Source of the DNA: Pseudomonas sp. Leaf48
GTDB lineage: Bacteria > Pseudomonadota > Gammaproteobacteria > Pseudomonadales > Pseudomonadaceae
Assembly: GCF_001421885.1 (NCBI RefSeq)
Contig: NZ_LMLH01000014.1
Coordinates: forward strand, 12,377 to 55,998
Direction: 5' to 3'
Length of the DNA: 43,622 bases
Shown here in pieces: positions 17,041-25,512 of this stretch (its first letter is position 1; each line of letters begins with the position of its first letter). The notes below the pieces were generated by a model, which saw only the letters and a list, made by a program, of their open reading frames with translations, was not told the origin of the DNA and searched no databases. The position numbers and the translations under genes are program-made.

Positions 17041-17322
17041 TCAGCTGCCCCCACCGCTGCTGCCACCGCCCACCTGGCCAGGGGCAACAGGCTTGGAACC
17101 CGCAGGGACCGGGCCGTTGTCGGTCTTGCCGCTGTCGGCGCCCTGGGGCAGTGAAGCGGCATCAGGGTCGGCATTGGTCGGTTTTGGACCGGTATCCTTG
17201 GTTTGGCTGGTGCCGTCTGCCTCGGTGGAACTGGTGTAGGGTTTCTCGGCGGCGATGCTCACCAGCGAGGTGCCAGTGAGGATGGCGGCAAGTGTCAGGA
17301 CAACAAACTTTTGATTGAGCAT
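17041..17322 (-). CDS. Small exported protein of unknown function
   Basis: The 93-residue protein has a signal peptide (about 1-24, MLNQKFVVLTLAAILTGTSL..AA) and a low-complexity, polar mature part rich in Gly, Pro, Ser, Asp and Lys that ends GGGSSGGGS. A GGAAGAAC ribosome site precedes the ATG. No domain is recognised; the mature part looks disordered. It is likely periplasmic and convergent with the PLDc_N-like gene across a REP pair. Confidence 0.7.
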   Translation of the reverse strand: MLNQKFVVLTLAAILTGTSLVSIAAEKPYTSSTEADGTSQTKDTGPKPTNADPDAASLPQGADSGKTDNGPVPAGSKPVAPGQVGGGSSGGGS

Positions 17323-17415
17323 GACGGTTCTTCCTTTGCGTGGCTGATAAAGCTTGGAAGAACCGTTATCAAGAAGGTGCGACGCAGTGGACGAGCGGTC
17401 ACACCGCCTTGGTGA

Positions 17416-17964
17416 TCAGAAGTTCGCCGGCGTGTTGGCGCTGATGATCTCTGCCTCATCCTGGCCGATATTGCGAAACCGGTGCGGCAGCGTCGTCGGG
17501 AAGTAATAGCCGTCCCCAGCATTGAGCACACTCACCTGGCCGTCCACGGTCAGTTCCACGGTGCCACGGGTGACCAGGCCGCATTCCTCACCTTCAGCGT
17601 GCACAATCGGCTCTTCACCTGAGCTGGCACCCGGCGCGTACTGCTCGCGCAGCAGACGCATTTGCCGGCTGGGTACAGACGCACCGATCAGCAGCAGACG
17701 CAGGCCGTGACGGCCGAGATCCGGCTGTTCGCTTGAACGGAAAACGTACTGGTGTTCGCGTGGCGGCTGATCGAAGGTGAAAAAGTCCGCCAGTGACATG
17801 GGAATGCCTTCGAGCAGTTTCTTCAGGGAACTGACCGAGGGACTGACGCGATTTTGTTCGATCAGGGAAATGGTGGCATTGGTGACGCCGCTACGCCGGG
17901 CCAGCTCGCGCTGGGATAGTTTGTAGCTTTCGCGTACTAATTTGAGTCGTGAGCCCGTGTCCAT
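17416..17964 (-). CDS. puuR: XRE-cupin regulator, PuuR-like (polyamine catabolism)
   Basis: The 182-residue protein has an XRE helix-turn-helix at about 6-60 (LSQRELARRSGVTNATISLIEQNRVSPSVSSL) and a cupin domain at about 105-175 (GEECGLVTRGTVELTV, GDGYYFPTTLPHRFRN). This architecture and the genes around it match PuuR, the putrescine-responsive repressor of puu genes. It lies downstream of puuB on the same strand, separated by a REP pair and a strong terminator, so it probably has its own promoter within 17965-18140. Confidence 0.85.
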   Translation of the reverse strand: MDTGSRLKLVRESYKLSQRELARRSGVTNATISLIEQNRVSPSVSSLKKLLEGIPMSLADFFTFDQPPREHQYVFRSSEQPDLGRHGLRLLLIGASVPSRQMRLLREQYAPGASSGEEPIVHAEGEECGLVTRGTVELTVDGQVSVLNAGDGYYFPTTLPHRFRNIGQDEAEIISANTPANF

Positions 17965-18145
17965 GACAGCCTTATGTGCGTACTACTCAAGGATAATGGG
18001 TGTGGAGAGCTGGCGCGATTCACGCCGTTTCCGGCCCCGCAAACGTGAAAGGCGGCTATTAAATCACGTTTGTCAGAGTTGCTCAGCAGGTTCGATAAAC
18101 GGTGGGGGAAAATGACTGTGAACATCAATCTTCAATCAACCGTGG

Positions 18146-18242
18146 CCCCTGTGGGAGCGGGCTTGCTCGCGAAGGCGGTGTATCAGGCGCCATCAATTGC
18201 GCCTGATATGGCCTCTTCGCGAGCAAGCCCGCTCCCACAGGG
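18146..18242. repeat. REP inverted pair
   Basis: A 27-base arm at 18146-18172 (CCCTGTGGGAGCGGGCTTGC...) is perfectly repeated in inverse at 18216-18242, with a 43-base spacer that itself contains the inverted pair ATCAGGCGC/GCGCCTGAT. This is a typical Pseudomonas REP doublet. Confidence 0.9.
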
Positions 18243-18261
18243 AAAGCGATGTTTGAGCGGC

Positions 18262-18298
18262 TAAAAAAACCGGCGGCACTTTTGGGGATGCCGCCGGT
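18262..18298 (-). terminator. Intrinsic terminator of puuB
   Basis: On the minus strand, stem ACCGGCGGCA / TGCCGCCGGT (18298-18289 and 18278-18269) with a 10-base loop is followed by a run of seven T. It lies 10 bases past the puuB stop. Confidence 0.9.
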
Positions 18299-18308
18299 GA
18301 GGTAAAGC

Positions 18309-19592
18309 TTAGATCCCGAACCGGTCGCGCAGCGAGTAGTACACGGCACCAAGAGCGGTCAACGGTGCCGAGAAGGTGCGCCCGCCGATCATCGGCATGT
18401 GCGGCAAGGAGGCGAAGGCGTCGAAACGCTCGGCATCGCCACGGATCATTTCCGAGATCAGTTTGCCGGCCAGGTGCGAACAGGTGACGCCATGGCCGCT
18501 GTAGCCCTGCATGTAGTAGGCGTTTTTCTCGATACGGCCGAATTGCGGCATGCGCGACATGGTCAACAGGAAGTTGCCGGTCCAGCGGTAGTCGATCTTC
18601 ACGTCCTTGAGTTGCGGGAAGGTCTTGAGGATTTTCGGCCGGATCAGTTGCTCGATATCGTCCGGCTCACGTGCGCCGTAGACCACGCCGCCGCCGTAGA
18701 GCAAGCGGTTGTCGGCCGTCAGGCGGTAGTAGTCGAGCAGGTAGTTGCAGTCTTCAACGCAGTAGTTGTTGCTGATCAGGCTCTTGGCCTGCTGCTTCGA
18801 CAACGGCTCGGTGACGACGATTTGCGACCCGCACGGCATGCTTTTGCTGGTCACGCGATTGTCGAGGCCCTGGGGCAGGTAGGCGTTACCGGCGATCAGC
18901 AGGTACTTGGCCTTCACCAGGCCTTTGGCAGTGCGCACAGTGATTGGCTCGCCGTAGGTGATTTCCACCGCCGCCGATTGCTCGTAGATCTTGCCGCCCA
19001 GGCCGATGATTGCCGAAGCTTCACCAAGGGCCAGGTTCAGCGGGTGAATGTGCCCGCCCTGCATGTCCAGCAGGCCGCCGACGTAGGCGTCGGAACCGAC
19101 TTCGCGCCTGATGTCCGCCGCGTCGAGCATTTTCAGGTTCTTGTTGCCGTAGCGCTCCCAGCTTTTCTTCTGCTCGGCCAGGCCTTTGAGCTGCTTCTTG
19201 TTCATCGCCGCGAAGATGCCGCCAGGACGGTAATCGCACTGGATGTCGTAGTGCTGTATGCGCTGACGGATGATGTCGGCGCCTTCGAAAATCATGCTGC
19301 CGAGGACCTCGGCGGTCTTGTCGCCATAGCGCTCTTCGATGACATCGACGTCGCGGCTGTAGGAGTTGACCAGTTGACCGCCGTTGCGACCGCTGGCGCC
19401 GAAGCCGACTTTGGCGGCTTCGAGCACGGTCACGCTGTAGCCCGCTTCGGCGAGGAACAGGGCCGAGGACAGGCCGGTGTAGCCGGCACCGATCACGCAG
19501 ACGTCGCAGTCCACAGCGCCTTCGAGCACCGGGAAATCGCCGGTGAAGTTGCGGGTGGCGGCGTAGTAGCTGTTTACATGTGTCTGTTTCAT
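18309..19592 (-). CDS. puuB: Gamma-glutamylputrescine oxidase (FAD-dependent)
   Basis: PuuB oxidises gamma-glutamylputrescine to gamma-glutamyl-gamma-aminobutyraldehyde, with release of ammonia and H2O2. The 427-residue protein is a DAO-family flavoprotein. It has an N-terminal dinucleotide-binding fold CVIGAGYTGLSSALFLAEAGYSVTVLEA (about 31-59), then FGASGRNGGQL, and a C-terminal MQGYSGHGVTCSHLAGKLISEMI flavin-binding segment. It follows the aldehyde dehydrogenase puuC by 51 bases on the same strand and ends at a strong terminator, so it is the last gene of the puuA-puuC-puuB run. Confidence 0.9.
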   Translation of the reverse strand: MKQTHVNSYYAATRNFTGDFPVLEGAVDCDVCVIGAGYTGLSSALFLAEAGYSVTVLEAAKVGFGASGRNGGQLVNSYSRDVDVIEERYGDKTAEVLGSMIFEGADIIRQRIQHYDIQCDYRPGGIFAAMNKKQLKGLAEQKKSWERYGNKNLKMLDAADIRREVGSDAYVGGLLDMQGGHIHPLNLALGEASAIIGLGGKIYEQSAAVEITYGEPITVRTAKGLVKAKYLLIAGNAYLPQGLDNRVTSKSMPCGSQIVVTEPLSKQQAKSLISNNYCVEDCNYLLDYYRLTADNRLLYGGGVVYGAREPDDIEQLIRPKILKTFPQLKDVKIDYRWTGNFLLTMSRMPQFGRIEKNAYYMQGYSGHGVTCSHLAGKLISEMIRGDAERFDAFASLPHMPMIGGRTFSAPLTALGAVYYSLRDRFGI

Positions 19593-19643
19593 AGATTTCT
19601 CCGATGGTCGCCGCAGAGCCGGCGACCGCCGCTTATAAAGGTG

Positions 19644-21134
19644 TCAGAGCTTGATCCAGGTCGCTTTGAGTTCGGTGTACTTATCGAACGCGTGCAGCGA
19701 CTTGTCGCGACCGTTGCCCGATTGCTTGAACCCGCCGAACGGCGCGGTCATGTCGCCGCCGTCGTACTGGTTGACCCAGACGCTGCCGGCGCGCAAGCCA
19801 CGGGCGAAGGTGTGGGCCTTGCTCAGGTTGCTGGTCCATACGCCGGCGGCCAAACCGTAGATGCTGTCGTTGGCGATTTGCAGCGCTTGTTGCTCGCTGT
19901 CGAAGGTGATCACCGACAACACCGGGCCGAAGATTTCTTCCTGGGCGATGGTCATGGCGTTGGTCACACCGTCGAAAATCGCCGGTTCCACGTACAGGCC
20001 GCCGGTGTCTTCGAGGGTGCGGCTGCCGCCGGCGATCAGTTGACCGCCCTGCTGCTTGCCGACTTCGATGTAGCGCAATACGTTTTCCAGTTGACGCTGG
20101 TCGACGACCGCGCCGACGGTGGACGCAGGATCAAGGGCGTGGCCCGGTTTCCAGGCTTGCAGGGCCTCTACCAGCAATGGAATGAACTGCTCGCGAATCG
20201 AGCGCTCCACCAGCAAACGCGAGCCGGCGGTGCAGACCTCACCCTGGTTGAAGGCAATGGCGCCGGCGGCGGCCTGCGCTGCGGCGCGCAAGTCCGGCGC
20301 ATCGGCGAACACCACGTTGGCGCTCTTGCCACCGGCTTCAGCCCAGACGCGCTTCATGTTGCTTTGCCCGGCGTAGATCATCAGCTGCTTGGCAATCGCC
20401 GTGGAGCCGGTGAAGGCCAGCACGTCGACGTCCATGTGCAGCGCCAAAGCCTTGCCGACGGTGTGACCGAAACCCGGCAAAACGTTGAAGACGCCTTTGG
20501 GAATACCGGCGTCGAGTGCCAGCTGCGCGATGCGGATCGCGGTCAGCGGTGACTTTTCCGAAGGCTTGAGGATGAACGAGTTACCCATCGCCAGGGCCGG
20601 GGCGAATTTCCAGCTGGCCATGATCAGCGGGAAGTTCCACGGCACGATGGCCGCTACTACGCCAGCCGCTTCGCGAGTCACCAGGCCAAGCTGATCGTGG
20701 GGCGTGGCGGCGACTTCGTCGTAGATCTTGTCGATGGCCTCGGCGGTCCAGCGGACCGCATTGGCGGTAGCCGGGATGTCGATGCCCATGGAGTCGCTGA
20801 TCGGCTTGCCCATGTCGAGGGTTTCGAGCAGCGCCAGTTCTTCCCGGTTGGCCAGGATCAGGTCGGCGAAGCGGATCAGGATGCGCTTGCGCTCGGCTGG
20901 GGCCAGTTGGGACCACACGCCGGATTCGAAGGTGCGGCGCGCCACCGCGACCGCGGCGTTGGCGTCGGCTTCGTCGGTGCTGGCGACGTTTGCCAGGAAT
21001 CGCCCGTCCACCGGGCTCATGCATTCGAACGTCGCGCCGCTGGCGGCTGCGCAGTATTGGCCGTCGATGAATGCCCGACCTTCAATGGATAAGGACTGGA
21101 AGCGTTGCTCCCAGTCGCTGCGAGTGTTTGTCAT
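19644..21134 (-). CDS. puuC: Gamma-glutamyl-gamma-aminobutyraldehyde dehydrogenase (PuuC-like ALDH)
   Basis: PuuC oxidises gamma-glutamyl-gamma-aminobutyraldehyde to gamma-glutamyl-GABA with NAD(P). The 496-residue protein starts MTNTRSDWEQ; the longer open frame upstream runs into repeat DNA and is rejected. It has PWNFP at 165-169, the cofactor loop FTGSTAIAKQ (241-250), general base Glu266 in WAEAGGKS, and nucleophile Cys301 in GEVCTAGSR. AEAGGKS in place of the common ELGGKS fits the PuuC branch. The order with puuA upstream and puuB downstream supports the role. Confidence 0.9.
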   Translation of the reverse strand: MTNTRSDWEQRFQSLSIEGRAFIDGQYCAAASGATFECMSPVDGRFLANVASTDEADANAAVAVARRTFESGVWSQLAPAERKRILIRFADLILANREELALLETLDMGKPISDSMGIDIPATANAVRWTAEAIDKIYDEVAATPHDQLGLVTREAAGVVAAIVPWNFPLIMASWKFAPALAMGNSFILKPSEKSPLTAIRIAQLALDAGIPKGVFNVLPGFGHTVGKALALHMDVDVLAFTGSTAIAKQLMIYAGQSNMKRVWAEAGGKSANVVFADAPDLRAAAQAAAGAIAFNQGEVCTAGSRLLVERSIREQFIPLLVEALQAWKPGHALDPASTVGAVVDQRQLENVLRYIEVGKQQGGQLIAGGSRTLEDTGGLYVEPAIFDGVTNAMTIAQEEIFGPVLSVITFDSEQQALQIANDSIYGLAAGVWTSNLSKAHTFARGLRAGSVWVNQYDGGDMTAPFGGFKQSGNGRDKSLHAFDKYTELKATWIKL

Positions 21135-21528
21135 TGTTTTGACTCGACGCAGGGGAAAATTGAGGTGTGTCTGGTTCATTTGTTCGGCTTGGCATCCGGC
21201 CCTCACCCTAGCCCTCCCGAAACGTCGGACCGCCCATAGGGAGAGGGGACTGACCGAGGGGTCTTGGGATCTGCTGCGACCTGAGCGACCGAGTCGATTA
21301 TGGATTCGGTAGAACAGCTTCACGTCGCGGGATTTCACGAGCATCACGGTTCCCCTCTTCCCTTGGCGGAAGGGACTGACCGAGCTGCCTCAAGGCATGC
21401 TGCGACCTGATCCACCGAGTCGACTATGGATTCGGCACAAAAGGTTCAGGTCGCAGGATTTCCCGAGCATCCCCGGATCAGTCCCCTCTCCCCCGGGGAG
21501 AGGGTTAGGGTGAGGGGCTTTTCAAATA
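21135..21528. other. 394-bp puuA-puuC gap, mostly repeat DNA
   Basis: This gap inside an apparent operon is almost entirely the 21200-21517 element. Only about 65 bases next to puuC look unique. No gene was found. Whether puuC and puuB are reached by the puuA transcript or by a separate promoter cannot be told from the sequence. Confidence 0.6.
21200..21517. repeat. MITE-like composite repeat: inverted ends around two 126-bp tandem units
   Basis: The ends are inverted repeats (CCCTCACCCTAGCCCTC from 21200; GAGGGTTAGGGTGAGGG to 21516). Inside, GGGAGAGGGGACTG near 21239 is inverted at about 21479-21492. Two tandem units with a period of 126 bases are visible: ACTGACCGAG at 21249 and 21375, TGCTGCGACCTGA at 21272 and 21398, and a CCGAGTCGA-TATGGATTCGG block at 21289 and 21415. 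No transposase is encoded. Confidence 0.8.
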
Positions 21529-22905
21529 TCAAACGGTATGCAAATACCAGTTGTACTCAAGATCCGAGATGGAGTTCTCGAACTCGGCCAGCTCGCTTTC
21601 CTTACAAGCCACAAACACATCGATGTACATCGGGTCGATGTATTTGGCCATGACTTCGCTGTCATCGAGCTCACGCAAAGCATCGCGCAGGTTGTTGGGC
21701 AGGCTCTGCTCGTTCTGCTCGTAGCTGTTGCCTTCCACCGGAGCGCCCGGCTCGATCTTGTTGGTGAGGCCGTGGTGCACACCGGCCAATACCGAAGCCA
21801 TCAGCAAGTACGGGTTGGCATCGGCACCGGCCACGCGGTGCTCAATGCGCACGGCGTCCGGCGAGCCAGTCGGCACACGTACCGCCACGGTACGATTGTC
21901 GATGCCCCAGCTCGGCGAGTTCGGCACGTAGAACTGTGCGCCGAAACGACGGTAGGAGTTGACGTTCGGGCAGAGGAACGCCATCTGCGCCGGCAGGGTC
22001 TCGAGCACACCGCCGATCGCGTGTCGCAGCGCGGCGTTCTGCTCGGGATCCTCGCTGGCAAAGATGTTGTTGCCTTCCTTGTCGAGAATCGAAATGTGCA
22101 CGTGCAGACCATTACCTGCCTGGCCCGGGTACGGCTTGGCCATGAAGGTGGTGTCCATCTCGTGGTCGTAGGCGATGTTCTTCACCAGACGCTTGAGCAG
22201 GACTGCATAGTCGCAAGCCTTTATAGGGTCGGATACGTGGTGCAGGTTGACTTCGAACTGCGCCGGGGCGCTTTCCTTGACGATGGCGTCAGCAGGAATG
22301 CCCTGCTCTTTCGCGCCTTCGAGAATGTCTTGCAGGCAATCGACGTATTCGTCGAGGTCGTCGATGAGGTACACCTGGGTCGACATCGGACGCTTGCCGG
22401 ACACCGGCGAACGTGGCGACTGCGGACGACCGTTCACGTTGTCCTGGTCGATCAGGTAGAACTCCAGCTCGAACGCGGCGCAGATGGTCAGGCCCAGATC
22501 GTCGAACTTGCGCACGACATTGGCCAGCACTTCACGCGGGTCGGCGAAGAACGGCTGGCCTTCGATTTCGTGCATGGTCATCAGCAGTTGCGCGGTTGGG
22601 CGCTTCTGCCAAGGCTCGATGCTCAGGGTGCCGGGGATCGGATAGCAGATCCGGTCGGCATCGCCGATGTCCAGGCCCAGGCCGGTGCTTTCCACGGTGG
22701 AGCCATTGATGTCCAGCGCAAACAGCGACGCCGGCAGGTTGATGCCTTTCTCGTAAACCTTATGAAGACTGGTGCGTTCGATGCGCTTGCCGCGCACCAC
22801 ACCGTTCATATCCGCAATCAGAAGGTCGACGTACAAAACCTCAGGATATTTCTTAAGGAATGCGTTTGCTTCGTTGAGTTGAACGGTACGCAGAGGGACC
22901 GACAT
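21529..22905 (-). CDS. puuA: Gamma-glutamylputrescine synthetase (glutamine synthetase family)
   Basis: PuuA joins glutamate to putrescine using ATP, the first step of the gamma-glutamyl route. The 458-residue protein is a type I glutamine-synthetase relative. It has an N-terminal beta-grasp domain (LLIADMNGVVRGKRI, about 28-42), the metal-binding AAFELEFYLID, the GNGLHVHISI loop, and a C-terminal VRVPTGSPDAVRIEHRVAGADANPYLLMA stretch. The pattern fits PuuA/SpuB-type enzymes rather than GlnA. It lies head-to-head with puuD across 283 bases and upstream of puuC, but a 318-bp repeat element separates puuA from puuC. Confidence 0.88.
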   Translation of the reverse strand: MSVPLRTVQLNEANAFLKKYPEVLYVDLLIADMNGVVRGKRIERTSLHKVYEKGINLPASLFALDINGSTVESTGLGLDIGDADRICYPIPGTLSIEPWQKRPTAQLLMTMHEIEGQPFFADPREVLANVVRKFDDLGLTICAAFELEFYLIDQDNVNGRPQSPRSPVSGKRPMSTQVYLIDDLDEYVDCLQDILEGAKEQGIPADAIVKESAPAQFEVNLHHVSDPIKACDYAVLLKRLVKNIAYDHEMDTTFMAKPYPGQAGNGLHVHISILDKEGNNIFASEDPEQNAALRHAIGGVLETLPAQMAFLCPNVNSYRRFGAQFYVPNSPSWGIDNRTVAVRVPTGSPDAVRIEHRVAGADANPYLLMASVLAGVHHGLTNKIEPGAPVEGNSYEQNEQSLPNNLRDALRELDDSEVMAKYIDPMYIDVFVACKESELAEFENSISDLEYNWYLHTV

Positions 22906-23188
22906 GATGCACCTATTTTTTACTGTTAATTATTATGTTCACCGCCCTTTCACGTAGCCAGTCAATCCGAAAGGCAAAGTGAAGTCAATAGCGAACACTT
23001 GGCCTTTCAACGTTTATTTTAGGGCCTCTCAGAGACAATAGAGTGTCAGATCATCCCTGGAACACAGGTAAATCCTCAGCTTCAGACGTTCGCCGTTTAG
23101 AATTTTTTACATGACAGTTGTTAATTAAAATCAACAAGGCTAAGCTCCGGAAAAGCTCGTTCAAGTGTGAAACTTCGAGGTGATAAAA
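22906..23188. promoter_or_regulatory. Divergent puuA/puuD promoter region
   Basis: This 283-bp AT-rich region must hold promoters for both puuA (minus) and puuD (plus). The 9-mer TGTTAATTA occurs twice, at 22924-22932 and 23119-23127, each preceded by a TTTTTTAC run within 15 bases, one near each gene start. TTGTT-N10-AACAA around 23118 is an inverted repeat. These are candidate operator sites for PuuR. A GAGGTGA ribosome site precedes puuD. Confidence 0.45.
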
Positions 23189-23950
23189 ATGGCACTCAAG
23201 CCATTGATCGGCGTTACTGCATGCGTCAAACAGATTGGCCTGCACCCCTACCATGTCAGCGGCGACAAGTACTTGCGCGCTGTCAGCGTTGCGGCACTGG
23301 GGCTGCCAGTCGTCATCCCTTCCCTGGCTGAACTGACCGAAATCGAGGACCTGCTGCCGCAGCTCGATGGTCTGTTGCTGACCGGATCGCCGTCGAACGT
23401 GGAACCCTTCCACTATCATGGCCCCGCCAGCGCCCCCGGCACGGATCACGATCCGGCGCGGGATGCCACCACCCTGCCCCTGATCCGCGCCGCGATTGCT
23501 GCTGGCGTTCCAGTACTCGGCATCTGCCGTGGCTTTCAGGAAATGAACGTGGCGTTCGGTGGCAGCCTGCATCAGAAAGTCCACGAAGTGCCGGGCTACC
23601 TCGATCACCGCGAGGCCGACCACCCGGAGCTGGCGGTGCAATACGCACCGGCGCATGCGGTCAATGTGCAGCCCGGTGGCGTGTTCGAAGCGCTGGATCT
23701 GCCGGCGGTGTTCCAGGTGAACTCGATTCACAGCCAGGGTATCGACCGCCTCGCTCCCGGCCTGCGCGCCGAAGCGGTCGCGCCCGATGGCTTGATCGAA
23801 GCGATTTCGGTGGAGCACAGCAAGGCTTTCGCCCTCGGCGTGCAGTGGCACCCGGAATGGCAGGTGCTGGACAACCCTGCTTACCTGCGGATTTTCCAGG
23901 CGTTTGGTGAAGCATGCCGGCAACGGGCGGCCCAGCGGCACTCGCGCTGA
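23189..23950 (+). CDS. puuD: Gamma-glutamyl-GABA hydrolase (class I glutamine amidotransferase-like)
   Basis: PuuD hydrolyses gamma-glutamyl-GABA to glutamate and GABA. The ATG at 23189 (MALKPLIGVTAC) is set by GAGGTGA 5 bases upstream; an in-frame GTG at 23180 would overlap that site. The 253-residue peptidase C26 protein has a nucleophile elbow GICRGFQEMN with Cys113 and the GVQWHPEWQ motif with His221 and Glu223, completing the triad. It is divergent from puuA and upstream of the ABC importer genes, the counterpart of spuA in P. aeruginosa. Confidence 0.92.
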   Translation: MALKPLIGVTACVKQIGLHPYHVSGDKYLRAVSVAALGLPVVIPSLAELTEIEDLLPQLDGLLLTGSPSNVEPFHYHGPASAPGTDHDPARDATTLPLIRAAIAAGVPVLGICRGFQEMNVAFGGSLHQKVHEVPGYLDHREADHPELAVQYAPAHAVNVQPGGVFEALDLPAVFQVNSIHSQGIDRLAPGLRAEAVAPDGLIEAISVEHSKAFALGVQWHPEWQVLDNPAYLRIFQAFGEACRQRAAQRHSR

Positions 23951-24369
23951 CGACCCGGTAATCCCATTCAACGATTAACTGCCCCCGCGAGCGGGCAGGC
24001 GCCTTCGCGCGTCCCGCTCGCGGCAGCTACACCCTGCGATAACAACAAGCACTACCCGGCAGCCAGGACGGCGGCGCCGAATGAACCCGAGCCGACGGGG
24101 CTTCCCTGTAGGAACTGGCTTGTGTGGCGAGGGGGCTTGCCCCCGTTCGATTGCAAAGCAATCGTGAATCGGTCAGCGCGTGCTACTTCACGGCGTCGAC
24201 TGATTTCAGGGGCGCTTCGCTCCCCAACGGGGGCAAGCCCCCTCGCCACACAAGCCGACTCCTGCTGGGAGCACGGTTGAATTGACCGGCACCGTCCGGC
24301 TCGGGTTTGCAATCAACTATTAAGCCGGGCCGCGTTGGCCTGGCGACTGAAACCTGTTGGGAGTTTCAC
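23951..24369. other. puuD to ABC-transporter gap with REP pair
   Basis: This 419-bp gap holds a short inverted GC-rich element after puuD (GCGAGCGGGCAGGC to about 24020) that may act as a terminator. It also holds the REP pair at 24117-24256 and the leader of the ATPase gene. No gene was found. Confidence 0.55.
24117..24256. repeat. REP inverted pair, TGTGGCGAGGGGGCTTGCC family
   Basis: A 31-base arm at 24117-24147 (GGCTTGTGTGGCGAGGGGGC...) is perfectly repeated in inverse at 24226-24256. The spacer holds GGGGCGCTTCGCTCCCC-type inner stem sequence. The same family recurs at 27332-27580 and 38305-38415. Confidence 0.9.
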
Positions 24370-25512
24370 ATGGCAAACGCCTCCAGCATTTACAGGAAGG
24401 CTCTTGAAGGTCACCAGGCACCGAAAAAGGTGCTGGTGAAAGTCGATCGCGTCACCAAGAAGTTCGACGAGACCACTGCGGTGGACGATGTCTCCCTGGA
24501 GATCCATCAGGGTGAAATCTTCGCCCTGCTCGGCGGTTCCGGCTCAGGCAAGTCGACCCTGTTGCGCATGCTCGCAGGTTTCGAACGTCCGACCGAGGGG
24601 CGAATCCTGCTTGATGGTGTCGACATCACCGACATGCCGCCGTACGAACGACCGATCAACATGATGTTCCAGTCCTACGCACTGTTCCCTCACATGACAG
24701 TGGCGCAGAACATCGCCTTTGGCCTCAAGCAGGACCGTTTGCCTGCCAGCGAGATCGACGCCCGCGTCGACGAAATGCTGCGTTTGGTGCACATGACCCA
24801 ATACGCCAAACGCAAACCCCATCAACTCTCCGGCGGTCAGCGCCAGCGTGTGGCCCTGGCCCGCTCCCTGGCCAAGCGACCGAAGTTGTTGCTGCTCGAC
24901 GAGCCAATGGGTGCACTGGATAAAAAGCTGCGTTCGCAAATGCAGCTTGAGCTGGTCGAGATTATCGAGCGTGTCGGCGTGACCTGCGTGATGGTGACCC
25001 ACGACCAGGAAGAAGCCATGACCATGGCGCAGCGCATCGCGATCATGCACCTGGGCTGGATCGCCCAGATCGGCAGCCCGGTAGACATCTATGAAGCGCC
25101 GGTCAGCCGCATGGTCTGCGAGTTCATCGGCAACGTGAACGCCTTCGACGGCACGGTGATCGAGGACCTGGAAGGTCACGCGATCATCCACAGCAAGGAC
25201 CTGGAACAGAAGATCTACGTCGGCCACGGCGTCAGTACTTCGGTGCAGGACAAGTCGATCACCTACGCCATCCGCCCGGAAAAACTGCTGGTCAGCACCG
25301 TCAAGCCGGAGCAACGCTACAACTGGTCCAGCGGCAAGGTGCATGACATTGCCTACCTCGGCGGCCACTCAGTGTTCTACGTCGAACTGCCCGGCGGCAA
25401 GATCGTCCAGTCGTTCATGGCCAACGCCGAACGCCGTGGTGCACGTCCGACCTGGGACGACCATGTCTACGTGTGGTGGGAAGACGACAGTGGCGTGGTA
25501 CTGCGCGCATGA
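24370..25512 (+). CDS. potG: Polyamine ABC importer ATP-binding protein (PotG/SpuF-like)
   Basis: This is the ATPase subunit that powers putrescine/spermidine import. The ATG at 24370 (MANASSIYRK) is chosen over an in-frame upstream start that falls in repeat-flank DNA. Of 380 residues, Walker A GGSGSGKST is at 55-63, signature LSGGQRQR at 153-160, Walker B LLLLDEP at 173-179, followed by a C-terminal TOBE regulatory domain (about 270-375). The protein ends VVLRA, and its stop overlaps the first permease start (ATGA), so the genes are translationally coupled. Confidence 0.92.
   Translation: MANASSIYRKALEGHQAPKKVLVKVDRVTKKFDETTAVDDVSLEIHQGEIFALLGGSGSGKSTLLRMLAGFERPTEGRILLDGVDITDMPPYERPINMMFQSYALFPHMTVAQNIAFGLKQDRLPASEIDARVDEMLRLVHMTQYAKRKPHQLSGGQRQRVALARSLAKRPKLLLLDEPMGALDKKLRSQMQLELVEIIERVGVTCVMVTHDQEEAMTMAQRIAIMHLGWIAQIGSPVDIYEAPVSRMVCEFIGNVNAFDGTVIEDLEGHAIIHSKDLEQKIYVGHGVSTSVQDKSITYAIRPEKLLVSTVKPEQRYNWSSGKVHDIAYLGGHSVFYVELPGGKIVQSFMANAERRGARPTWDDHVYVWWEDDSGVVLRA

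Larger units (their letters stand above)
17965..18308. other. Intergenic region puuB-puuR: promoter area, REP pair, terminator
   Basis: About 344 bases without a gene. The part next to puuR (17965-18140) should hold its promoter. A REP pair (18146-18242) and the puuB terminator (18262-18298) fill the rest. Short frames here have no ribosome sites and are repeat-derived. Confidence 0.6.

Noticed and set aside
18399..20552. 717-codon plus-strand frame opposite puuB and puuC
   Set aside because: It crosses two well-supported genes and the gap between them; long open antisense frames are common at this GC content.
21141..21347. 71-codon N-terminal extension of the aldehyde dehydrogenase
   Set aside because: It extends into the repeat element and is not family-like; MTNTRSDWEQ at 21134 gives the normal ALDH length.
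23180..23950. GTG start for puuD at 23180
   Set aside because: It would overlap the GAGGTGA ribosome site; ATG at 23189 is spaced correctly and starts a family-like MALKPLIG.
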